From positions 336 to 16,711 of the forward strand of contig JAMCXR010000013.1 in NCBI GenBank assembly GCA_023474185.1: DNA of 16,376 nucleotides. The letters are read 5' to 3'. Under the pieces are notes generated by a model. That model made no database searches and was not told the DNA's origin. It was given only the letters and a program-made list of their open reading frames with translations. The position numbers were made by a program, and so were the translations under genes. How positions within the stretch are numbered: position 1 is the first letter of the stretch; each line of letters starts with the position of its first letter. This DNA comes from Patescibacteria group bacterium (GTDB taxonomy: Bacteria > Patescibacteriota > Minisyncoccia > UBA6257 > Colwellbacteraceae). Below are positions 6,791 through 13,748 of this stretch, piece after piece.

Positions 6791-7171
6791 TTACTGTTTT
6801 GCGTGGACATAAGAAAGAGGGTGTTTTATCAATACCTCTATTTTTTGTTCTTTCCGAGCCTCTTTCTTCTTCATCCATTTTTTAAAATTTTCGTCTTGTT
6901 CTCCAGGAGTTAATTTAAAAATATCTATCCCGTCTTTAATTTGCTGTGTTGTCATTTCTCCCCATTCTTCTATTCTTTCCGCTTCTCGTTTTTTCCATTC
7001 TAACATCTTTTTCTGCTCATATGGCGCTCTCAACCGATCAGCTTCTTTGTTAACCCCGTCCACTATCCATGTTATTACCATAAATCCTCCTATTATTCCT
7101 AATCCCCACCAGAAAAAAGATGGAAAGAATTTCCATATTAGGAGAATGGCTAAAATTTCTACAAAAATCAT
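6791..7171 (-). CDS. Small membrane protein with charged cytoplasmic tail
   Basis: A 126-residue protein. The first 37 residues are strongly hydrophobic and aromatic (MIFVEILAILLIWKFFPSFF, then WWGLGIIGGFMVITWIV), probably a hairpin of two helices or one long anchor. The remainder is a highly charged Lys/Glu helix (about 40-115) that may be a coiled coil. No known domain is recognised. The next intact gene upstream ends 127 bases away, with gene debris between them. Confidence 0.6.
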   Translation of the reverse strand: MIFVEILAILLIWKFFPSFFWWGLGIIGGFMVITWIVDGVNKEADRLRAPYEQKKMLEWKKREAERIEEWGEMTTQQIKDGIDIFKLTPGEQDENFKKWMKKKEARKEQKIEVLIKHPLSYVHAKQ

Positions 7172-7190
7172 GTTTGTTTTAAGTCTGGTG

Positions 7191-7280
7191 CTATTTCAAA
7201 TAAGAGTCAAGGAAATCATCAACTTTAGGATAAGCGTCAAGACGAGGTTCTCCAGTCCAACTACTGGCTGTGCCCTCCGG
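7191..7280 (-). pseudogene. Start-less gene tail (24-30 codons)
   Basis: A minus-strand frame bounded by TAA (7281-7283) and TAG (7191-7193) encodes SSWTGEPRLDAYPKVDDFLD and then SYLK at its end. The composition is convincingly protein-like, but there is no start codon. It looks like the C-terminal remnant of a decayed gene directly upstream of the small membrane protein. The original family is not recognised. Confidence 0.35.
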
Positions 7281-7298
7281 TTAGAAAAATGAAACAAA

Positions 7299-7823
7299 TT
7301 ATTCGTACTTACAATAAACAGTCACTTGATATCCGTTGTCCGTTAGTAGCTTGAAAAAGGTATCAGCGTGTCCGAAGCCGCATATAAAAACGGTTGGTTC
7401 GTTAATATATTTTTTAATTCTTTGAAGCCACTCTTTTTCCCTTTTATGGTCGGTATTTCGATGGGCGATGTTTATTTTATTCTGCTGATCCTTCGTCAAT
7501 GTACCCACAGTAGATTCATTAAAGTGTATCCCTATAGATAAAGCAGTTTCCTGTCGAGACCGGATTCCTAAAGTTTTTCTCTCTTTAGAATCGGGGTCGG
7601 CCAAAACATAACTTATCCCATGTTCTTCTGCTACTACCTGTGAAATTGTCTTATTAATTTCATGGATTTTTAGAGCTTCTTCGCTATTTTCTTCTGCTAC
7701 TACCGATATCGATTCATCTCTAATGAGTTTCTCTAGTGCAACTCTTAATTTCTTTACTTCCGTAGTGTTTTGGGATTTGCCAAATTGATGTTTTTCATGG
7801 TTTATTCCAATGATATATATCAT
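7299..7823 (-). CDS. Conserved hypothetical protein with paired EE/DP..ER/GH motifs
   Basis: A 174-residue protein with an alternating strand/helix pattern. Notable motifs are GINHEKHQF near the start, VVAEENSEEAL (about 41-51), a DPDSKERKTLGI block in the middle, REKEWLQRI, and a final VFICGFGHADTF followed by L..NGY. The motifs EE, DP..ER, RE..WL and GxxHxxxF appear in this order in a family of bacterial proteins I only know as uncharacterised. The last block recalls TraB/ChaN-like proteins, where Glu and His lie at a putative active site, but the link is weak. Its ATG follows directly on the stop of an XRE-like tail fragment (TAGATG), as if the two were once coupled. Confidence 0.6.
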   Translation of the reverse strand: MIYIIGINHEKHQFGKSQNTTEVKKLRVALEKLIRDESISVVAEENSEEALKIHEINKTISQVVAEEHGISYVLADPDSKERKTLGIRSRQETALSIGIHFNESTVGTLTKDQQNKINIAHRNTDHKREKEWLQRIKKYINEPTVFICGFGHADTFFKLLTDNGYQVTVYCKYE

Positions 7824-7898
7824 CTAATTTATTAACTGTTCTGTTGGAATCTCGAGGGCTTTTGCTGTTTTCTTAATATCATCGACGGCATATCTCTT
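7824..7898 (-). pseudogene. Remnant of an XRE-type HTH regulator C-terminus
   Basis: The minus-strand frame between TAA (7899-7901) and TAG (7824-7826) reads KRYAVDDIKKTAKALEIPTE and then QLIN. This matches the last helix of lambda-repressor-like HTH proteins (D.i.kiAkaL.vp...L). No start codon or upper HTH part remains. The TAG is directly followed by the ATG of the next gene. Confidence 0.4.
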
Positions 7899-7914
7899 TT
7901 AAGACGTGATTATA

Positions 7915-7952
7915 CTCTCCGGTCATGCACTGACCTGCGCTGATTGCTGCTG
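7915..7952. repeat. Intergenic hairpin element, copy 3, abutting tRNA-Gln
   Basis: The same two conserved blocks as 5721-5758 with an equal 12-base spacer. Here GGTCA (7921-7925) pairs with TGACC (7931-7935), so the stem is kept although its outer bases differ from copy 2. The second block runs into the last bases of the tRNA-Gln acceptor. Confidence 0.55.
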
Positions 7953-8020
7953 CCGGACCTGGATTCGAACCAAGATACCATGCTCCAGAGGCATGTGTCC
8001 TACCATTAGACGATCCGGCA
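7950..8020 (-). tRNA. tRNA-Gln (anticodon CUG)
   Basis: A complete cloverleaf on the minus strand. The acceptor TGCCGGA/TCCGGCA is a perfect 7 bp including the U1-A72 pair typical of bacterial tRNA-Gln. The D arm contains TCTAATGGTA, the anticodon stem is CATGC/GCATG with loop CTCTGGA (anticodon at 7986-7988), and the T arm contains GGTTCGAATCC. The discriminator base is G and CCA is not encoded (CAG follows), so a CCA-adding enzyme is needed. Confidence 0.95.
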
Positions 8021-8085
8021 AAATCCACTAGATTTTACCCTCGTATATAGGATTTTTCAAGTCGGAAATCATCGCTGAAAAACTA

Positions 8086-8114
8086 TTGAAAAAGGCATCG
8101 GTGGAGTATATCTT
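8086..8114 (+). promoter_or_regulatory. Promoter of the prolyl oligopeptidase gene
   Basis: TTGAAA (8086-8091), a 17-base spacer and TATCTT (8109-8114). The expected start is near 8121, only about 3 bases before the ATG, so the mRNA would be essentially leaderless; no Shine-Dalgarno is visible. Confidence 0.45.
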
Positions 8115-8123
8115 TCTATTTAG

Positions 8124-10206
8124 ATGGATAAACCAATTACGCCTAAAAAAGAATTTAAAGAAGTCTTGCACGGCGTTAAAATAAGCGATCCTTACCGCTG
8201 GCTGGAAGATGTAGATAGTCAAAAAACGCGCTCCTGGCTTGAATCGCAAGACGCTTACACTGAATCTATCATAAACAGCCTCCCCTCTCGCGAAGGGTTA
8301 TTGAAGGAGTTTCAGAAGTTATACCGCCAAGACAGCACACCATTTCCAAATCCTCGCGCCGGACGTTACTTCTTCATGAAGCGAAAGGCCGAGGAGAATC
8401 ACGCCTCTCTCTACTTCAAAGAGGGCTTAGACGATCAACCCCAGCTTTTAGTCGATCCCAACAAGCTTTCCAAAGAACAAGGACACCCGGTGGCTATTAC
8501 CGGCTATAACGTCTCTAAAGATGCGAAGTTCATCACCTACACTTTGTCTGAATCGTCTAACGATCAGAGCTCTTTATATGTTATGGACATCGATAACAGA
8601 AAAACCTTGGAAGATCGCATACCAGCCGATCTTTATCCGCGCAACGGGTCGTGGTCCATGGATAATAGCGGTTTTTGGTACACGCGGAGAATGGAAAACG
8701 TTCCGACCGGCGAAGAAAAATTTTATCGAAAAGTTTATTATCACCGCTTAAACACCTCTTATACGGAAGACGAAATGGTTTATGGAAAAGACTTGGCTAA
8801 GGAAGACTCTCCAGGCGTCTTTTGCTCCATGGACGGTCGCTGTTTGGTGGTGCACGTAAGTATTTCCTCGGAGGAACGAGAGCGAACGGAAATATACATA
8901 CGTGATCTAGAAAAAGGCGAAAAAGAGTTCAGGCCGGTTATTAAAAGTGTCCGCGGAGAAAGCGATATTTACTTTAAGGGTATTCCTCATCGCGGCTATT
9001 TCTATCTGCAAACCAGTTATCAGGCTCCATGGGGAAAGATACAGCGGATTAAATTAAACGACTTAGAAAACGGAAGCGAAGAATGGGAGACTGTTGTTCC
9101 GGAGGTTAAGGGAAGAAATATAGAAGAATTCGAGACGGTTCAAGACCGAATGTTTGTCTTAACGCTGGAGAACGTACACTCGTCCTTACGGGAGTATTTC
9201 ATAGATGGTAAGTTTATAGGTGATATCGATTTCCCTGGTATTGGTACCTGTATGCGTATGGCGGCTGAGCCGGAAGGATCGGAAATATTTTACAGCTTCA
9301 ACTCATTCGCTTACCCTTTCACTGTTTTTCGAATAGATATAAACAGCGGCGGCACCGCGGTTATAGAACAACAGAAAGTTAATTTCGATCTGCAGTCGCT
9401 GGAGACGGAGCAGGTCTGGTTTATCTCGCGCGATAAGACAAGGGTTCCGATGTTCCTTATCCATAAGCGCAACTTAAGAAAAGACGGATTCAATCCCACG
9501 GTGTTATATGGGTACGGCGGATTCAATATCAGCCTGACCCCATCCTTTAATAAGAGCATAATCCCCTTTATAGAACGCGGTGGGGTTTACGCGATTGCCA
9601 ACATAAGAGGAGGCGGCGAATTTGGTGAAGAGTGGCATAAGGCCGGAACGAAAAAGCAAAAACAAAACACTTTCGACGATTTTATATCGGCAGCTAAATG
9701 GTTGATTGACAATCATTATACTGACTCTGACCATCTGGCGGTTAGTGGAGCCAGCAATGGAGGCCTTTTAGTCGGCGCGTTCATGACACAAGAGCCTAAA
9801 CTAGCTAAGGCTGTGATAATGGGCGTGCCAGTGGCGGACATGTTGCGTTACCATCTTTTCCACGGCGGCAGGCACTGGATACCGGACTACGGAAGCGCGG
9901 AAGATCCGGACATATTCACTTATCTCTTAAAATACAGTCCTTACCACAACGTTAGCGACAACATAGAATACCCCGCTACCTTGATAATAACCGGAGACAA
10001 AGATGATCGAGTACATCCCGGGCAGGCATTTAAAATAACTGCCAGACTACAGGAGGTTAATAAAAACAACCCGATCATTCTTCGTGTTGAAAGGAAAGAT
10101 CGGAAGAGCTGCCGGTCATGGCGGAGCTTCGGACATCTCTCGATTAATAGAGAAAGCAGCCGACGAATGGAGTTTTATCTTCTGGCAGCTAGGGGTTAAA
10201 TTATAA
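8124..10206 (+). CDS. Prolyl oligopeptidase, S9A family (frameshifted near the end)
   Basis: A serine peptidase that cleaves short peptides after proline. The N-terminus, with HGVKISDPYRWLEDVDSQKT, is the conserved start of the family; a beta-propeller occupies about 60-400, and the C-terminal alpha/beta-hydrolase domain contains NIRGGGEFGEEWH, SGASNGGLLVGA (nucleophile Ser544) and GDKDDRVHPGQ (catalytic Asp627/628). After RVERK (ends 10097) the frame shifts: the literal frame stops at 10199 with an aberrant tail. The +1 frame from 10111 gives AGHGGASDISRLIEKAADEW and on to a TAA at 10204-10206, including the catalytic His (about residue 661). Removing 13 bases at 10097-10110 restores a full family-typical protein of about 690 residues. 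The 13 bases equal the Illumina adapter start, so the true gene is probably intact. Confidence 0.93.
10097..10109. other. Illumina-adapter-like 13-mer, likely assembly artefact
   Basis: AGATCGGAAGAGC is identical to the common start of Illumina TruSeq adapters. It sits exactly where the prolyl oligopeptidase frame breaks, and deleting it (or the 13 bases one position on) restores the frame and the conserved AGHGG motif. Confidence 0.85.
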
Positions 10207-10213
10207 TACTCGA

Positions 10214-10648
10214 ATGAATAATATAACCTACAAAGGGTTTATTATAAGAAAAAAGCCGTGGTTTATAAGATTGCTCGCGCGAAAAGCTATGGGCGCTGAA
10301 TTTTTCGGCCATATTTACCTCCGAGATGATTACTATAATAAGTTGGCAGAGGGTCAAGTAGACATAGACCCAGAAACTAGGTCGTATCTCGAGCATGAGA
10401 TAAGGCACGTGGAAAGATTAAAAGAAGTTGGACCTCTGAAACTAGGCATCCTTTATTACTTTTTCCGTTCCGTGAGATTTAAAGAAGAAATGGAAGCGAC
10501 CAAGAAAGAAATGCAGGTGCGGAAAGCTAATGATTTAGGATTCGAATTTGAGAAACGCGCGAGATCTCTCTCTGGATACCCATATTTATGGGCATCTTCT
10601 TATGAAGATGCGCTACAAAAACTTAAAGATCTTTGGGAAAAAACTTAA
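10214..10648 (+). CDS. Small HExxH protein, putative zincin-like
   Basis: A 144-residue protein of unknown function. LEHEIRHVERLKE places an HExxH zinc motif at residues 61-65, followed about 26 residues later by EEMEATKKEM, where a third Glu ligand would be expected in minimal zinc-peptidase-like proteins. Between them is a hydrophobic segment (about 73-84). The C-terminus carries SYEDALQKLKDLWEK. No signal peptide is clear. The gene starts 7 bases after the restored stop of the prolyl oligopeptidase and a TATAAT lies 6 bases before its ATG, so it may have its own leaderless transcript. It overlaps the convergent FKBP gene by 4 bases. Whether it is catalytic is uncertain. Confidence 0.65.
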   Translation: MNNITYKGFIIRKKPWFIRLLARKAMGAEFFGHIYLRDDYYNKLAEGQVDIDPETRSYLEHEIRHVERLKEVGPLKLGILYYFFRSVRFKEEMEATKKEMQVRKANDLGFEFEKRARSLSGYPYLWASSYEDALQKLKDLWEKT

Positions 10649-11151
10649 GGCTGCACGGCCAAAAGCTTTACGGTGAAGATTAAAGTCGAGTTGGCTGGAA
10701 TCAAGCCGTTGCCGATTGATTGATTTCCGTATGCCAGGGCAGGCGGAATTACCAGTTTTCTTTCCCCTCCGACGCGCATCCCGGCTACGCCTTCATCCCA
10801 TCCTTTTATCACCTGTCCGGCGCCGAGGACGAAACCGAACGGCTGGCCATGTAAGGAAGATGCGTCGAATACTTTTCCTGTACTCGCCAGGGTGCCGACG
10901 TAATCGACGGTGACGGTATTTCCCGCCATAGCTTCGGTTCCGGTTCCTACGGTCAGATCGGTTATTTTAAGTCCGTCAGGCAGAGTGGCGTTTTCCATAA
11001 TCGCTGTTTGATCGGTTGAAGTGGCGGGCGAAATACTAACGGGATTAACTAAACTCTGCTTGCTGGCAACTTTGGCATTTAGAGCAATCAAGATGATCGC
11101 TACCGCAATTACTGCAACAACCACTATAGCTATAATCATATTCTTATTCAT
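10645..11151 (-). CDS. Membrane-anchored FKBP-type peptidyl-prolyl isomerase
   Basis: A 168-residue protein: N-terminal anchor helix (about 5-25), a Ser/Thr/Pro-rich linker (about 30-55) and one FKBP domain (58-168). Typical positions are seen: TVDYVGTL (81-88), KVFDASS (93-99), PFGFVLGAGQVIKGWDEG (104-121), GMRVGGERKLVIPPALAYG (124-142) and IPANSTLIFTVKLL (151-164). It catalyses cis-trans isomerisation of prolyl bonds outside the membrane. The 98-base gap to the helicase gene upstream has no obvious terminator. It may partly compensate for the missing PPIase domain in the neighbouring trigger factor, though the two would act in different compartments. Confidence 0.92.
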   Translation of the reverse strand: MNKNMIIAIVVVAVIAVAIILIALNAKVASKQSLVNPVSISPATSTDQTAIMENATLPDGLKITDLTVGTGTEAMAGNTVTVDYVGTLASTGKVFDASSLHGQPFGFVLGAGQVIKGWDEGVAGMRVGGERKLVIPPALAYGNQSIGNGLIPANSTLIFTVKLLAVQP

Positions 11152-11249
11152 TGATTTGATTTTAGTGAATGTTTTCCCGAGTGTAAACCTCTATCGCTTT
11201 TTTGCACAGCCGCGTCCGAAAGGCTGGTACGCAACGATAAAATCTAAAA

Positions 11250-12545
11250 CTAGCGGCTGAATTTATGCTGGGGTCTGCCGGAGTCGTACCGCGGCCGGCG
11301 CGGAGGCCGGTGCGCTTTTCCGCCCCTCTCGCCGAAAGAACGGCCTCTTCTCGTACGGCTTGGGCGCCTGGACGGTCTGTATTCCTTTTTTTCTTCCACG
11401 CGGAATTTCGGTAAAGTGGCCGGCGGGGGAAGTTCCGGAAGTTTGGAAACCGGAAGAGTGGCGCGAATCAGACGCTCGATGGTAAAAACATCTCGGCGCT
11501 GGTTTGGCCTGGCAAAAGAAATTGCGTGGCCGATTCCCCCAGCCCGGCCGGTGCGTCCGATGCGGTGCACATAATCTTCCGCATTGTCCGGAAGGTCGTA
11601 ATTAACGACCAGTTCGATGTTGCTGACGTCTATTCCCCTGGCGGCGATATCGGTGGCAACCAAGACGCGGAAGCGGCCGGTTTTAAAACCATCCATGGCG
11701 TCGCGCCTCTGGCTAAGAGTTTTGTTCGAGTGGATATCGGCTGAGGTGTGCCCCAAAGCGCGGATGGCCGATGAAATTTTCTTGGCGCCGAACTTGGTGC
11801 GGGAAAAGACCAAAACCGATCCGCGGTAGTCCTGGAGTATTTTTTCCAATAGCCTGATTTTATCCTCCTGCGGAACGAAGAAAAGCTCCTGCGTAACATT
11901 CTGAGCCGTGCTGCCAGAGCGGGCTATTTCGATTCTGATCGGCAGTTTCAAGTGGTTTTTGGCGATCGTGACTATCTCTTCCGGAATGGTCGCAGAAAAA
12001 AGCATAGTTTGTTTCTCTTTCGGCAGAGCCGCCAGTATCTTGTTTAGTTGCGGAGCAAAACCCATATCAAGCATGCGGTCGGCCTCATCCAGCACTAAAA
12101 TGCTAATCCGGCGCAAATCGATTGTTTTGCGCTCCATATGGTCAATGATTCTGCCAGGCGTTCCGATGATAATTTGCGGGTTGCGCGAGAGTCGGCTGAT
12201 TTGCCGATAAATTTGCTCTCCGCCAACCAGAGTGACAGTTTTAATGCCCAAGCTGGCTCCTATTTTATGTAGAACCTCGTCGATCTGGATCGCCAGTTCT
12301 CGGGTCGGAGCGATTATCAGCGCCGGCCTGCCGTCTTGCAATACGCGCTGAATCAGCGGGACGCCGAAAGCCAAGGTCTTGCCGGTGCCAGTCTGGGCAA
12401 TGCCGATAATATCCTTGCCCTCAATGGCTGGAGGTATCGCCTGCTCCTGGATGGGAGTCGGAACGCTGAATTTATGCTTAGCCAGGACGTTAAGGATTCC
12501 CGGCGCTATCCCGAGGCCGCGAAACCCCTTGTCGCTGTTGTTCAT
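11250..12545 (-). CDS. DEAD-box ATP-dependent RNA helicase (RhlE-like)
   Basis: A 431-residue protein from the ATG at 12545. The frame is open further upstream, but this start has AAGGA just before it and begins MNNSDKGFRGLGIAP, the usual lead-in to the Q motif (FSVPTPIQEQAI). Motif I AQTGTGKT is at 50-57, PTRELAIQ follows, then GTPGR, DEAD (153-156), SAT (184-186), ATDIAARGIDV and HRIGRTGRAG (327-336). The tail (about 381-431) is rich in Arg, Pro and Gly and probably binds RNA non-specifically. It unwinds RNA duplexes in ribosome assembly or mRNA decay. The gene is divergent from trigger factor. A perfect hairpin covers its ribosome binding site. Confidence 0.95.
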   Translation of the reverse strand: MNNSDKGFRGLGIAPGILNVLAKHKFSVPTPIQEQAIPPAIEGKDIIGIAQTGTGKTLAFGVPLIQRVLQDGRPALIIAPTRELAIQIDEVLHKIGASLGIKTVTLVGGEQIYRQISRLSRNPQIIIGTPGRIIDHMERKTIDLRRISILVLDEADRMLDMGFAPQLNKILAALPKEKQTMLFSATIPEEIVTIAKNHLKLPIRIEIARSGSTAQNVTQELFFVPQEDKIRLLEKILQDYRGSVLVFSRTKFGAKKISSAIRALGHTSADIHSNKTLSQRRDAMDGFKTGRFRVLVATDIAARGIDVSNIELVVNYDLPDNAEDYVHRIGRTGRAGGIGHAISFARPNQRRDVFTIERLIRATLPVSKLPELPPPATLPKFRVEEKKEYRPSRRPSRTRRGRSFGERGGKAHRPPRRPRYDSGRPQHKFSR

Positions 12546-12562
12546 TATCCTTCTAGGATAAT
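12544..12562 (-). promoter_or_regulatory. Hairpin over the ribosome binding site of the helicase gene
   Basis: ATTATCCT-AGA-AGGATAAT on the minus strand is a perfect 8-bp stem with a 3-base loop. It contains the Shine-Dalgarno AGGA and the first two bases of the start codon. If transcribed it would hide the start site; however its left arm also contains TATTAT, a possible -10 box, in which case the symmetry could be a DNA operator. Confidence 0.4.
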
Positions 12563-12591
12563 ACTTTTTTTCGCAAAAATCCAGCTTTATG

Positions 12592-12620
12592 TTGTCACAA
12601 GCCTGTTTTTCCGGTAATAT
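12592..12620 (+). promoter_or_regulatory. Promoter of the trigger factor gene
   Basis: TTGTCA (12592-12597), a 17-base spacer and TAATAT (12615-12620). The expected start near 12627 would give a leader of about 10 bases before the ATG at 12637. Confidence 0.55.
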
Positions 12621-12636
12621 CAACGGGTTAAAAAAT

Positions 12637-13659
12637 ATGGAAAAATCGTATGCGAAATTAAAGAAGGTTTCTGAAAAAAACGGCGTGGCGGAATTCCAAG
12701 CCGAGATACCGCTGGAAGTCATTAGTAAAAGAAGCGACGAAGTTTTGGTTGAAGCCGCTCAAGACTTCGAGATCCCCGGCTTCCGCAAGGGCAAGGTGCC
12801 TAAAGAGATCGTGCGCCAGAACATCAGCGAGATAAGACTCCTGGACTCGGCCGCCGACTCCGCCTTGTACGACGCGCTAAACGAAATAATTCGTGATGAA
12901 GGTTTAAACGTCTTTGGCAGCCCGGAGGTACAAATAACTAAAATTTCCGTCGGCAGCCCGGTAGAATTCAAGGTTAAATTCATCGTTTATCCTAATGTCG
13001 GTTTGCCAGACTACAAGAAAATAGGAAAAGAAATCTCCGGGGAAACCAAAAAGCCGGAAATCGACGAAAAGGAAGTGGACGACGCGGTGGCGCGGATAAT
13101 GGAAACTTTTGCGGAGCAGCCGGGAAACGGTCAAGAGAAAAAGCTGCCGGAATTAACCGACGGGTTCGTGAAAGACGTTGGTCCGTTTTCTACCGTTTCC
13201 CAGTTTAAAGACGAAGTAAAAAAGCAGCTTCTGCGCGAAAAGGAATCGGCTCTCCGAGGAAAAAACAGGGAAAAAATAATCAAGGAAGTAACAGAAAAAG
13301 CCGAGGTGTCCATTCCGCCTTTGCTGGTAGAACAAGAACTACACCACTTATCCCATGAGCGCGAGGAAGAATTGGCGAAACTTGGCGTTTCTTTCGATGA
13401 GTATCTGAAACAGCTGGGTAAAACCAAAGAAGAGCTGGAGAAGAACGATAAAAATATGATTGAAAACCAGCTGAAAACCGATTTGGTTTTTAGGGAAATC
13501 AGAAACAAAGAAGGAATTCGAGCCGACGAGGAAGAAATCGGAGAAGAAACAAAAAGCCTTCAGGAATATTATCCGAGCCGACCCGTTGAATACCTACGGC
13601 GTCTGGCCGAGTCCATTATTACGGAGCGGAAACTTTTTACGATCTTAGAGGGCAAATGA
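12637..13659 (+). CDS. tig: Trigger factor lacking the PPIase domain
   Basis: A 340-residue ribosome-bound chaperone. The ATG at 12637 is chosen over the open frame from 12589 because the protein then starts MEKSYAKLKKVSEKNG, as in the family. The ribosome-docking loop GFRKGKVP is at 48-55. After EIDEKEVDDAVARIMETFAE (about 140-160) the sequence runs almost directly into PELTDGFVKDVGPFSTVSQF and the helical substrate-binding arms. The FKBP-like domain of about 100 residues found between these parts in E. coli trigger factor (432 residues) is absent. The C-terminal arms are complete. Short trigger factors of this kind are known in reduced genomes. The gene is followed by a strong bidirectional terminator. 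Confidence 0.92.
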   Translation: MEKSYAKLKKVSEKNGVAEFQAEIPLEVISKRSDEVLVEAAQDFEIPGFRKGKVPKEIVRQNISEIRLLDSAADSALYDALNEIIRDEGLNVFGSPEVQITKISVGSPVEFKVKFIVYPNVGLPDYKKIGKEISGETKKPEIDEKEVDDAVARIMETFAEQPGNGQEKKLPELTDGFVKDVGPFSTVSQFKDEVKKQLLREKESALRGKNREKIIKEVTEKAEVSIPPLLVEQELHHLSHEREEELAKLGVSFDEYLKQLGKTKEELEKNDKNMIENQLKTDLVFREIRNKEGIRADEEEIGEETKSLQEYYPSRPVEYLRRLAESIITERKLFTILEGK

Positions 13660-13666
13660 GTTGATT

Positions 13667-13694
13667 TTAAAGACCGGCCAAAGCCGGTCTTTAA
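13667..13694. terminator. Bidirectional terminator between tig and typA
   Basis: TTAAAGACCGGC (13667-13678) pairs perfectly over 12 bp with 13683-13694, with loop CAAA. The outer A/T pairs give a T-rich tail in both directions. It lies between the two convergent genes, 8 bases after the tig stop. Confidence 0.85.
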
Positions 13695-13748
13695 AGTTCT
13701 TATCCAAGTTAACACACTATCCTTCAAAATTAACCGGGAGCCGTCGAG

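Noticed and set aside
7273..7283. CCTCCGGTTA as a fourth copy of the intergenic hairpin element
   Set aside because: It shares only the CTCCGGT core, lacks the ACC and GCTG parts, and overlaps a gene-tail fragment.
10098..10199. Programmed frameshifting or genuine inactivation of prolyl oligopeptidase
   Set aside because: The inserted bases match a sequencing adapter exactly, and the sequence after them is fully conserved in the other frame, so an artefact is the simpler explanation.
12589..12636. N-terminal extension of trigger factor from 12589
   Set aside because: It would contain the promoter of the gene; the family start is at 12637.
12546..12722. N-terminal extension of the helicase ORF upstream of 12545
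   Set aside because: The extension overlaps the trigger factor coding region and is not helicase-like, and a better start with a Shine-Dalgarno exists at 12545.
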